A DNA stretch of 47,444 bases. It comes from Actinomadura logoneensis (GTDB lineage: Bacteria > Actinomycetota > Actinomycetes > Streptosporangiales > Streptosporangiaceae). Of this stretch, positions 13,926 to 20,501 are shown in pieces (the first letter of the stretch is position 1; each line of letters starts with the position of its first letter). The stretch spans positions 1 to 47,444 of the forward strand of contig NZ_QURH01000114.1 in assembly GCF_003428695.1 (NCBI RefSeq). The letters are read 5' to 3'. Under the pieces are notes generated by a model. It had not been told where the DNA came from. It searched no databases and saw only the letters and a program-made list of their open reading frames with translations. Position numbers and translations under genes: made by a program.

Positions 13926-15353
13926 ATGAGTACTTCACGCCGTTGGGGCGCGCTCCTGGTGTTGTGCGGGGCGATCTTCCTCGAGGGGATCGACATGGCG
14001 ATGCTGAACGTGGCGCTGCCCGCGATCCGCGCCGACCTGGGGCTGTCCACGGCCGCGCTGAGCGGCGTCGTCAGCGCCTACGTGCTCGGGTACGGCGGGT
14101 TCATGCTGCTCGGCGGGCGCGCCGCGGACCTGTTCGGCCGCCGCCGGATGTTCCTGTCCTGGCTGGTGGTGTTCGCGGTGTTCTCCGGGCTCGGCGGCCT
14201 GGCGACCGAGGGCTGGATGCTGCTGACCGCGCGGTTCGTCACCGGCGTCGCGGCGGCCTTCCTCGCGCCCGCCGGACTGTCGCTGGTCACCTCCACGTTC
14301 GCGGAGGGGCCGGAGCGGAACCGCGCGCTGTCGGTGTACGCGGCGACGGCCGCGGGCGGGTTCACGCTCGGGCTCGTCGTGGGCGGCCTGCTCACCCCGC
14401 TCGGCTGGCGCTGGGTGTTCTTCGCGCCGGTCATCCTGTCGCTGCTCGTGCTGGCCGCCGCGGTCCCGCTGGTCCGGGACGACGCGGAGAACGAGCGCGG
14501 GCGGCTGGACGTCCCGGGCGCGCTGCTCGTCACGGCCGCGATGTCCGCGCTGGTGTACGGCGTCGTCCGGCTGGAGCGCCCCTCGGACGGGCCGGCGCTG
14601 ACCGTGGCCCTGCTCGCCGCCGGGATCGTTCTGCTCACCGCCTTCGTCGTGGTCGAGCGGCGCGTCCGGGAACCCCTCGTGCGGCTGGGCGCGCTGCGCT
14701 CCGGCCCGCTCGTCCGCGCGAACCTGACCGCGCTGCTGTTCGTCGGCGCGTTCGGCGGCTTCCAGTTGCTGATGACCCTGTACCTGCAGGAGATCCGGGA
14801 CTGGACGCCGACGCAGACGGGCCTCGCCATGCTGGTCGTGGGCCTGGACCTCGTCCTCGCGCCCACCCTCACGCCCCGCCTGGTCGCCCGCTTCGGCGTC
14901 CCGGCGGTCGCCGCCACCGCGCTGCTGCTGTCCGCCGCCTGCTACGCGGTCTTCCTCCGCGCGGGCCTGGACTGGAGCTACGCCATGATGCTCCCCGGCC
15001 TCGTCCTGCTCGGCCTCGCCTTCACCCTCGGCTACGGCCCCCTGACCATGGCCGCCACCGAGGGCGTGGAGGAGTCGGAGCAGGGCCTGGCGAGCGGCCT
15101 GCTCTACACGTCCATGCAGTTCGGCATGGCCCTCGGCGTCTCCATCGTCACCGCGGTGAACGTCGCGGCCCTCTCCGGAGAGGGCGCCGCGTCCCGGCTC
15201 TCCGCCGTCCACACCGCCATGACCGTCCCGCTGGCCGCCGCACTGGTGGGAGCCGTGGTGATGGCCCTCGGCGTGCGCCGCCGCCCCACTCGTCCGCAGG
15301 AGCCCGCCTCCGCCTCGGCCGCGTCCGCCGAGCCCGCCCGCGCCGAGGCCTGA
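13926..15353 (+). CDS. DHA2-family MFS transporter
   Basis: A 475-residue exporter with about 14 helices. Its motif D1 variant is LEGIDMAMLNVALPAIRADLG. The motif A loop is GRAADLFGRRRMF and motif C is ATAAGGFTLGLVVGG. Where most DHA2 proteins have LD in motif D1, this has EGID, a common variant among actinobacterial members. The C-terminal tail is Ala/Ser/Glu-rich and probably disordered. ATG at 13926 is where homology begins. It is divergent from hxlR, a typical exporter/regulator pair; the substrate is unknown. Confidence 0.88.
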   Translation: MSTSRRWGALLVLCGAIFLEGIDMAMLNVALPAIRADLGLSTAALSGVVSAYVLGYGGFMLLGGRAADLFGRRRMFLSWLVVFAVFSGLGGLATEGWMLLTARFVTGVAAAFLAPAGLSLVTSTFAEGPERNRALSVYAATAAGGFTLGLVVGGLLTPLGWRWVFFAPVILSLLVLAAAVPLVRDDAENERGRLDVPGALLVTAAMSALVYGVVRLERPSDGPALTVALLAAGIVLLTAFVVVERRVREPLVRLGALRSGPLVRANLTALLFVGAFGGFQLLMTLYLQEIRDWTPTQTGLAMLVVGLDLVLAPTLTPRLVARFGVPAVAATALLLSAACYAVFLRAGLDWSYAMMLPGLVLLGLAFTLGYGPLTMAATEGVEESEQGLASGLLYTSMQFGMALGVSIVTAVNVAALSGEGAASRLSAVHTAMTVPLAAALVGAVVMALGVRRRPTRPQEPASASAASAEPARAEA

Positions 15354-15466
15354 GCACGGCGCGACCGTCGAGCCTGTGGGCAGGGGGCCGTAGGCGGAAA
15401 GCGGAGCCGAGTCCGGGGCGGGAAAACGGAGCCGAGAATGTCGGCAGGGCGTGGCAGGATGCCGGA

Positions 15467-15613
15467 ATGATCGAGATTGGACCGCTTCATCCGGACGAGC
15501 GGGACGCGCCCCGGCTGTACTGGACGACCCAGGAGCACAACGCGACCGCGCGCGCCCTGTACGACAAGGTGGCCCGGTTCAACGGGTTCCTCCGCCACGA
15601 CCGCGCGCTCTGA
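15467..15613 (+). pseudogene. GNAT acetyltransferase gene with large in-frame internal deletion
   Basis: An open frame of 48 residues starts MIEIGPLHPDERDA, the normal beginning of an actinobacterial GNAT protein. It jumps directly to PRLYWTTQEHNATARALYDKVA and RFNGFLRHDRAL, the normal C-terminal end (motif B and last strand). The roughly 100 residues between, including the acetyl-CoA-binding V/I-x-x-x-x-R-G-x-G-x-A loop, are missing. The reading frame is kept, so this is a clean internal deletion. It cannot be a working acetyltransferase. It stops 1 base before the next gene's ATG and may now serve only as its 5' leader cistron. Confidence 0.7.
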
Positions 15614-15614
15614 C

Positions 15615-16712
15615 ATGCCCGCCAGACTGGGACGGCGCGAACTGAACCGGGCGCTGCTCGCCCGGCAGCTCCTGCTCCGCAGGCAGCGCATGGGCGTGCT
15701 GGAGACCATCGAGCACCTGGCCGGGATGCAGGCGCAGGCCCCGAACCCGCCCTACCTCGGCCTCTGGACGCGCCTGGAGGAGTTCGACTTCGACGAGCCG
15801 GGGCGGCTGCTGCACGAGCGGAAGGCCGTCCGCATGGTGCTCATGCGCGGCACGCTCCACCTGGTCAGCGCGCGCGACGCGCTGGCGTTCCGGCCGCTCA
15901 CCCAGGCCGTCCTGGACGGCTACCTGCGCAGCCAGAGCAGGCTGCACCACCTGGACGGGGTCGACCTCGGGCCGGTGCGCGAGACCGTCCGCGAGCTGCT
16001 GGCCGCCGAGCCGAGGACGGACAAGCAGGTCCGGGAGGTCCTGGCCGAACGGTTCCCCGGGCACGACCCGCAGGACCTCAACTGGGCGGCGCGCTGCATG
16101 CTGCCGCTCGTCCAGGTCCCTCCGCGCGGGGTCTGGGGCTCGTCCGGCCTGGCCCGGCACACCGTGCTGGACGCGTGGCTCGGCGCGCCGGCGGCCGAGC
16201 CCGACCCCGACGCGCTCGTGCTGCGCTACCTCACCGCCTTCGGTCCTGCGAGCGTCGCCGACGCGCAGCACTGGTCGGGACTCACCGGGCTCGGCGAGGT
16301 CTTCGCGCGGCTCGCGCCGCGCCTGCTCACCTTCGAGGACGAGAACGGACGGGTGCTGTACGACCTGCCCGACGCGCCGCGTCCGGACGCGGGCACGCCC
16401 GCGCCCGTCCGGTTCGTCCCGGAGTTCGACAACCTCACGCTGTCGCACGCGGACCGGGCCCGGATCGTCACCGACGAGCACCGCAGGCGGCTGTTCACCG
16501 TGAACGGGATCATCCGCGCCGCCGTGCTCGTGGACGGCTTCGTCCAGGGCATGTGGAAGGCCGAGGTCAAGCGTGGCTCGGCGACGCTGCGGATCGAGGA
16601 GTTCGAGCCCTTCCCGGACGCGGCGCGCGAGGAGCTGACGGCCGAAGGTCTGCGGCTGCTGGCCGACGCCTACCCGAAGACCACCGACCGCGCCGTCCTG
16701 TTCACCTCGTGA
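15615..16712 (+). CDS. AlkZ/YcaQ-like DNA glycosylase (HTH_42 winged-helix family)
   Basis: A 365-residue protein of the HTH_42 winged-helix superfamily. Near the N-terminus LAGMQAQAPNPPYLGLW contains Gln39-Ala-Gln41. This matches the catalytic Q-hydrophobic-Q motif of AlkZ, the azinomycin-resistance glycosylase of Streptomyces sahachiroi; E. coli YcaQ has Q-x-D there. The later VRFVPEFDNLTLSHADRARI segment is also typical of the family. By family, the role is unhooking of alkylated or cross-linked bases in DNA; the actual lesion is inferred. It begins 1 base after the GNAT remnant. Confidence 0.8.
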   Translation: MPARLGRRELNRALLARQLLLRRQRMGVLETIEHLAGMQAQAPNPPYLGLWTRLEEFDFDEPGRLLHERKAVRMVLMRGTLHLVSARDALAFRPLTQAVLDGYLRSQSRLHHLDGVDLGPVRETVRELLAAEPRTDKQVREVLAERFPGHDPQDLNWAARCMLPLVQVPPRGVWGSSGLARHTVLDAWLGAPAAEPDPDALVLRYLTAFGPASVADAQHWSGLTGLGEVFARLAPRLLTFEDENGRVLYDLPDAPRPDAGTPAPVRFVPEFDNLTLSHADRARIVTDEHRRRLFTVNGIIRAAVLVDGFVQGMWKAEVKRGSATLRIEEFEPFPDAAREELTAEGLRLLADAYPKTTDRAVLFTS

Positions 16713-16716
16713 CCGG

Positions 16717-16806
16717 ACGCGCCGCCCCAGCCGGGGGCGGTGCTTCCGGTCAGGCCGGGAGACGCGCCGCCCCTGCCGCGGGCGGTGCGCCGGTCAGGCC
16801 GGGAGT
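16717..16806. repeat. Two-copy repeat carrying hairpin and copied gene 3' end
   Basis: Two roughly 45-bp units begin with ACGCGCCGCCCC at 16717 and 16762. Each carries a CCGCCCC/GGGCGG hairpin and ends in GGTCAGGCCGGGAG. The second GGTCAGGCCGGGAG (about 16792-16805) contains the real stop and last codons of the minus-strand MmcQ gene; the first is a copy lying beyond the stop. The hairpins (for example 16722-16740) probably terminate both convergent genes. Confidence 0.65.
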
Positions 16807-17174
16807 TGTGCGACCAGGCGTTTCGGAGCCAGCAGGCGGTAGCTCTCGGTGACCAGCTCGGTGATCTCCTCCCAGTCGACGTCGGGGAGGTCGAGCCGGA
16901 CGGCGACCCATCCGTGCTGCCCCATGTAGGGCGCGCGGTAGAAGCGCTCGGGATCGGACCCGACCAGCGCCTCCTGCTCGTCCAGCGTGACCTTCACCCA
17001 CAGGGCCACGCGGTCGTCGCCGTGGTGGTTGTCGATGTACCAGGCGAACGTCTTCTTCCGCGCCCGGTAGACGATGTGGGGGCCGTGGCCGGACGGCTCC
17101 GACGTGGCCTCCGGCAGGCCGGTGCAGATCTCGGTGAGCCGGGCCTTGCGGCGCTCGGTCTCCTTCTCGTCCAT
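16794..17174 (-). CDS. MmcQ/YjbR family protein (DUF, CyaY-like fold)
   Basis: A 126-residue protein of the MmcQ/YjbR family. Its core ARLTEICTGLPEATSEP, then HIVYRARKKTFAWYIDNHHGD and ALWVKVTLDEQEALV, ends in WEEITELVTESYRLLAPKRL. The family has a CyaY-like, double wing fold and has been suggested to bind DNA, but no firm function is known. It starts with ATG at 17174. It is convergent with the AlkZ-like gene and lies downstream of marR on the same strand, with a 52-base gap. Confidence 0.8.
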   Translation of the reverse strand: MDEKETERRKARLTEICTGLPEATSEPSGHGPHIVYRARKKTFAWYIDNHHGDDRVALWVKVTLDEQEALVGSDPERFYRAPYMGQHGWVAVRLDLPDVDWEEITELVTESYRLLAPKRLVAQLPA

Positions 17175-17226
17175 CCCGTCATCATGGAGGACGGCACCGA
17201 CAGTTCGGCCGCTCGTTCCAGCGGGC

Positions 17227-17829
17227 CTAGCAGTCCGCGCCGTCGCCGCTCGTGGGGCAGAGGGACGCGGTGTCGTCGCAGAGGTCGGCGTCGTCGCCGA
17301 GGCGGGTCCCGGCGGCGGGCACGGGCGGCTCGGCGTCGGTGGGGCAGACGGGCGCGTCGGGGCAGACCGGGGCGTCCGGGTCGAGTCCGGCGAGCAGGGT
17401 CGTGAGGATGTCCTCGAAGGATGCGCGCTGCTCCGGCGTGAGCCGGTCGAACACCAGGCGGCGGACCTCGCCGACGTGGCCGGGCGCGGCCTTCTCGACG
17501 ACCGCCATGCCCTCGTCCGTCAGCGAGGCGATGATCGCCCGCCGGTCCTCGGGGTGCCGGGCGCGGACCACCCAGCCGTTGGCCTGGAGCTTGTTGACGG
17601 CGTGCGAGAGCCGGCTCGGGGACGCGCGGACCACCGTGGCCAGCTCGGTCATGGTGAGCGAACGCCCCGGCGCCTCCGAGAGCATCGCCAGGATCAGGTA
17701 GTAGCTGAAGGGGAGGCCCTCGTCCCGGTGCAGCTGGCGTTCCATCGACTCCGACAGCAGCCGGGAGAACGCGACGAAGGCGCGCCAGGTCCGCTGCTCC
17801 GCCTCGTCGAGCCACCGGACGTCCGTCAT
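17227..17829 (-). CDS. MarR family regulator with cysteine-rich C-terminal tail
   Basis: About 200 residues. The first 150 are an ordinary MarR protein (SLTMTELATVVRASPSRLSHAVNKLQ, wing VVRARHPEDRRAIIASLTDEG). The last 50 residues are unusual: PDAPVCPDAPVCP, then a linker, then DLCDDTASLCP and a terminal GADC. That makes five cysteines in an otherwise Cys-poor protein. The PDAPVC motif is a short tandem duplication in DNA, so the tail may have grown by repeat slippage. It could bind metal or form disulfides. The start at 17829 (MTDVRWLDEAE) is favoured by homology; ATGs at 17838 and 17847 are alternatives. Confidence 0.82.
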   Translation of the reverse strand: MTDVRWLDEAEQRTWRAFVAFSRLLSESMERQLHRDEGLPFSYYLILAMLSEAPGRSLTMTELATVVRASPSRLSHAVNKLQANGWVVRARHPEDRRAIIASLTDEGMAVVEKAAPGHVGEVRRLVFDRLTPEQRASFEDILTTLLAGLDPDAPVCPDAPVCPTDAEPPVPAAGTRLGDDADLCDDTASLCPTSGDGADC

Positions 17830-17852
17830 GTCGACCATAACGGACATCATAC

Positions 17853-17864
17853 TTGAAGTTTCAA
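17853..17864. promoter_or_regulatory. MarR operator TTGAA-GT-TTCAA
   Basis: A perfect 5-2-5 inverted repeat of the form commonly bound by MarR proteins lies 24 bases upstream of the likely marR start on the minus strand. Autoregulation by the MarR at 17227-17829 is the simplest reading. Confidence 0.6.
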
Positions 17865-17872
17865 TGATCCAT

Positions 17873-17914
17873 CCCGTCCGCTCCCGGGGAATCCCAGGGA
17901 GGCGAACGGACGGG
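17873..17914. terminator. Nested hairpin downstream of the epimerase gene
   Basis: CCCGTCCG (17873-17880) pairs with CGGACGGG (17907-17914), and the inner CTCCC/GGGAG pairs as well, with a GCGAA bulge. On the minus strand it follows the epimerase gene and precedes the marR promoter, so it could end epimerase transcription. Confidence 0.45.
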
Positions 17915-17978
17915 ACGACACGGACGCCCGCGGGGTCGACGGGCCTGCCGCCTCACCCCGCGAGCCGGACGAGCCGGA

Positions 17979-18033
17979 CGGTTCAGTCCAGCTCGGCGAG
18001 TCGGACGGGTCAGTCCAGCTCGGCGAAACCGTC
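17979..18033. repeat. 27-bp tandem duplication of the epimerase gene end, including its stop codon
   Basis: TCAGTCCAGCTCGGCGA occurs at 17983 and again at 18010, exactly 27 bp apart, within near-identical 27-bp units. The right copy contains the true last codons and TGA of the epimerase (minus strand, AELD-stop). The left copy lies past the stop and holds a second in-frame stop. Confidence 0.7.
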
Positions 18034-18843
18034 GCGCCAGGACTCCAGGCGCGGCTTCCAGCCCAGCTCGCGCGCCCGCGCGTTCGACACCGGGCGGCCC
18101 AGCGCGGCGGCGTGCCGCGCGGTCGGCGGCGGCGGAGCGCCGAGCGCCGCGCTGTAGACCGGCAGCCACTCGGCGGCCCTGGCGGGCTCGTCGTCCACGA
18201 CGTTCACCGGGCCCGCAGGCCAGTCCAGCGCGGCGACCGCCGCCGAGGCGGCGTCGTCCACGTGGACGAAGCAGGTCCAGGCCGGGGTGAGCGAGAGGGC
18301 GCCCGCGTGGACGCGCTCGGCGATCGCGCCGCCCGGCGCGTACCAGGTGCCGGGGCCGTAGAACGCGCCGTAGCGCAGCACGACGCCGTGCGGCATCTCG
18401 CCGACCATCTCCTCCAGCGCCGCGACGGCCTGGTGCGGCGGGAGCGTCGAGTCGAGCTCGTCGTCCTCGGTGGCCGGTTCGGCGCCGGGCTGGTAGATCC
18501 ACGCGATCGACTGGGCGATCATCCGCTCCACGCCCGCGGCGCGCGCCGCGTCCACCAGGTTGCGCGTGCCCGCGATCCGGAGCCGGGAGTTGGCCTCGAA
18601 GTCCTCCGCGGACAGGTCGGTGAGCTGGTGGATCACCACGTCCGGGGAGTGCTCGGCGAGCGTCCGGTTCAGGGCTTCGGCGTCCAGCACGTCCACGACG
18701 GCCGGCGTCGCCTGCTGGTCGGCGACGGACTGCGCGCGCTCCGGGCTGCGGGTCGTTCCGACGACCTCGTGACCGGACTGGACCAGCAGCGGGACCAGCC
18801 GCCGCCCGACCACGCCGGTCGCGCCCGCGACGAGAATCTTCAA
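18010..18843 (-). CDS. NAD(P)-dependent epimerase/dehydratase-like protein (extended SDR)
   Basis: A 277-residue extended-SDR Rossmann protein. The nucleotide-binding GATGVVGRRL is at about residues 7-16. D/V-rich strand VVDVLDAEAL and VIHQLTDLS follow, then NLVDAARAAGVERMIAQSIAWIYQPG. The catalytic YxxxK is not clearly present, and LRYGAFYGPGTWY is the typical substrate-domain segment, so this may be an atypical NmrA/epimerase-like member. The start is TTG at 18843, fixed by a perfect GGAGGT 6 bases upstream. The substrate is unknown. Its 3' end is duplicated beyond the stop. Confidence 0.82.
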   Translation of the reverse strand: MKILVAGATGVVGRRLVPLLVQSGHEVVGTTRSPERAQSVADQQATPAVVDVLDAEALNRTLAEHSPDVVIHQLTDLSAEDFEANSRLRIAGTRNLVDAARAAGVERMIAQSIAWIYQPGAEPATEDDELDSTLPPHQAVAALEEMVGEMPHGVVLRYGAFYGPGTWYAPGGAIAERVHAGALSLTPAWTCFVHVDDAASAAVAALDWPAGPVNVVDDEPARAAEWLPVYSAALGAPPPPTARHAAALGRPVSNARARELGWKPRLESWRDGFAELD

Positions 18844-19200
18844 GGGGGGCACCTCCACGACTTTCACACCATTGTGGTCGCTGTAGCGGCAGGATAGTGC
18901 CGCCTGTGACGACGTTTTCTCCGGCGGTTCGCTCGTTCGTGACCCGGCCGCCACCACGGCACAGCGCTCGCGCGCATGATCCGCCGCCGTTTAATCGGTA
19001 CTTTCGGGTATTCCATGAAACCCGATCGGGCCGTCCCGCGCTCGCCGTTCGGCCCCTCCCGGCGCGGATTTCACGTTCCGGCACCGGTTTAACGCTCCGA
19101 CCCCCTGAGCAGGGTTCCCGACGGGATCAGAGGACGGCCCGCCCGGCCGGCACGGCGGTCGCCCGGGCGCCGGAACGCCGTCAGGGGCGAAGGGGAAGCG
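18844..19200. other. Intergenic region between epimerase and macro-domain genes
   Basis: 357 bases with no credible coding frame. It must contain the divergent promoters of both neighbours. It is relatively AT-rich in places (around 18990-19020, for example TTTAATCGGTACTTTCGGG), unlike the surrounding sequence. I see no clear operator or RNA. Confidence 0.4.
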
Positions 19201-19719
19201 ATGAAGATCACTCTGGTGCGCGGCGACATCACCGAGGAGCACGTGGACGCGGTCGTGAACGCGGCCAACTCCTCGCTGCTCGGCGGGGGCGGCCTGGACG
19301 GCGCGATCCACCGCCGCGGCGGACCGGAGATCCTGGAGGCGTGCCGCAGGCTGCGGGCCTCGCACTACGCCGGCGGGCTGCCCACCGGCCAGGCGGTCGC
19401 CACGCCGGCCGGCCGCCTGCCCGCCCGCTGGGTCATCCACACCGTGGGTCCCGTCTACTCCGCCTCCGAGGACCGCTCGGCCCTGCTGGCGTCCTGCTTC
19501 CGCGAGTCGCTGCGCGTCGCGGACGAGCTGGAGGTCGCCTCGATCGCCTTCCCCGCCGTGTCCGCGGGGATCTACGGCTGGCCCGTGGAGGACGCCGCGC
19601 GCGTCGCCGTGAACACCGTCGCGGCCACTCCGACGAAGGTGGAGGACGTCCGGTTCGTTCTGTTCACCGAGGACGCCTACACCGCCTTCGAGAAGGCTCT
19701 GAAATCACTGGGCGGATAG
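19201..19719 (+). CDS. Macro-domain ADP-ribose hydrolase (O-acetyl-ADP-ribose deacetylase type)
   Basis: A 172-residue stand-alone macro domain. The ADP-ribose-binding strand and loop read GDITEEHVDAVVNAANSSL then LGGGGLDGAIHRRGGPEIL. The second phosphate-binding loop is PAVSAGIYGWPVEDAA. It matches the MacroD/YmdB class, which hydrolyses O-acetyl-ADP-ribose and removes mono-ADP-ribose from proteins. The ATG has GAAGGGGAAG just upstream. No ADP-ribosyltransferase or sirtuin gene is adjacent, so it probably has a general housekeeping role. Confidence 0.92.
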   Translation: MKITLVRGDITEEHVDAVVNAANSSLLGGGGLDGAIHRRGGPEILEACRRLRASHYAGGLPTGQAVATPAGRLPARWVIHTVGPVYSASEDRSALLASCFRESLRVADELEVASIAFPAVSAGIYGWPVEDAARVAVNTVAATPTKVEDVRFVLFTEDAYTAFEKALKSLGG

Positions 19720-19956
19720 TGCTCTCGGGCGTGTCGGACAGGCGCTGCTGTCCCGTCGGGCAGGCTCATGGCACCTCCGGGTCATAGTCGCCGTCCATAC
19801 GGCCCGGAATGCCAGGAACCAATGCCTTCTACGTGAGTCTCGCCGCCAGCCGGATAGACGGGCGAACGGCGACAGATCAACTTCCAGCCCGGCGAACCCG
19901 CACATTTCCCACACCCTGTCGGCCAGAGTCCGCCTCGCGGCCCGCCCGCCGGCGGG

Positions 19957-20418
19957 TCAGTCCTTCTTCGGCGGCGGGACGACCAGGGCGGCGCGGTGCG
20001 TCTTGTGCAGCACGCGGGTGGAGACACTGCCGAGGATCACCGACCGGGCTCCGCCGAGGCCGCGCGAACCGGTCACGATCACGTCGGCGTCGAGCTCGTC
20101 CGCGACGTCCACGATGCCCGCCCAGATGGGGCCCGTGGTGCGCGCCGAGCGGGCCTCGACCTGCTCGAACCCGGCCTTCCGCGCGATCTCCGCACCGGCC
20201 AGGGCGAGCCGCCGCGCCTGCTCCTCCTCGGGCCACTCGTCGGTCTCGGTGTCCACGGCGAGCGCCCCGGCGGCGGCGAGCGGGGCCCAGTTGATCTGGC
20301 TGAGCAGGGGCTCCCAGACGGTCAGCACGACGACGGGCGCGGGACGGAGCGTGCGGGCGGCGAACTCGACGGCGGTCCGCGCGTCCTCGGAACCGTCGAA
20401 AGCGATCAGGATGGTCAT
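19957..20418 (-). CDS. Universal stress protein (UspA family)
   Basis: A 153-residue single Usp domain. It begins TILIAFDGSEDARTAVEFAA and ends ADVIVTGSRGLGGARSVILGSVSTRVLHKTHRAALVVPP. The G-x-x-G-x9-G-S/T ATP-binding motif (GSRGLGGARSVILGSVS) is intact, so it is of the ATP-binding type. Such proteins respond to hypoxia, stationary phase or respiratory stress in actinobacteria. TAGGAC at 20425-20430 (minus strand) is a plausible -10 only 6 bases before ATG, implying a leaderless mRNA. Confidence 0.9.
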   Translation of the reverse strand: MTILIAFDGSEDARTAVEFAARTLRPAPVVVLTVWEPLLSQINWAPLAAAGALAVDTETDEWPEEEQARRLALAGAEIARKAGFEQVEARSARTTGPIWAGIVDVADELDADVIVTGSRGLGGARSVILGSVSTRVLHKTHRAALVVPPPKKD

Positions 20419-20501
20419 GCTTCAGTCCTATCCCCTGACCAGCCAAAAGCAACACAAGGTGCCGAAGATCACCTGCCCGCGCGCCCCGGTTGCGCCCGAG
20501 G

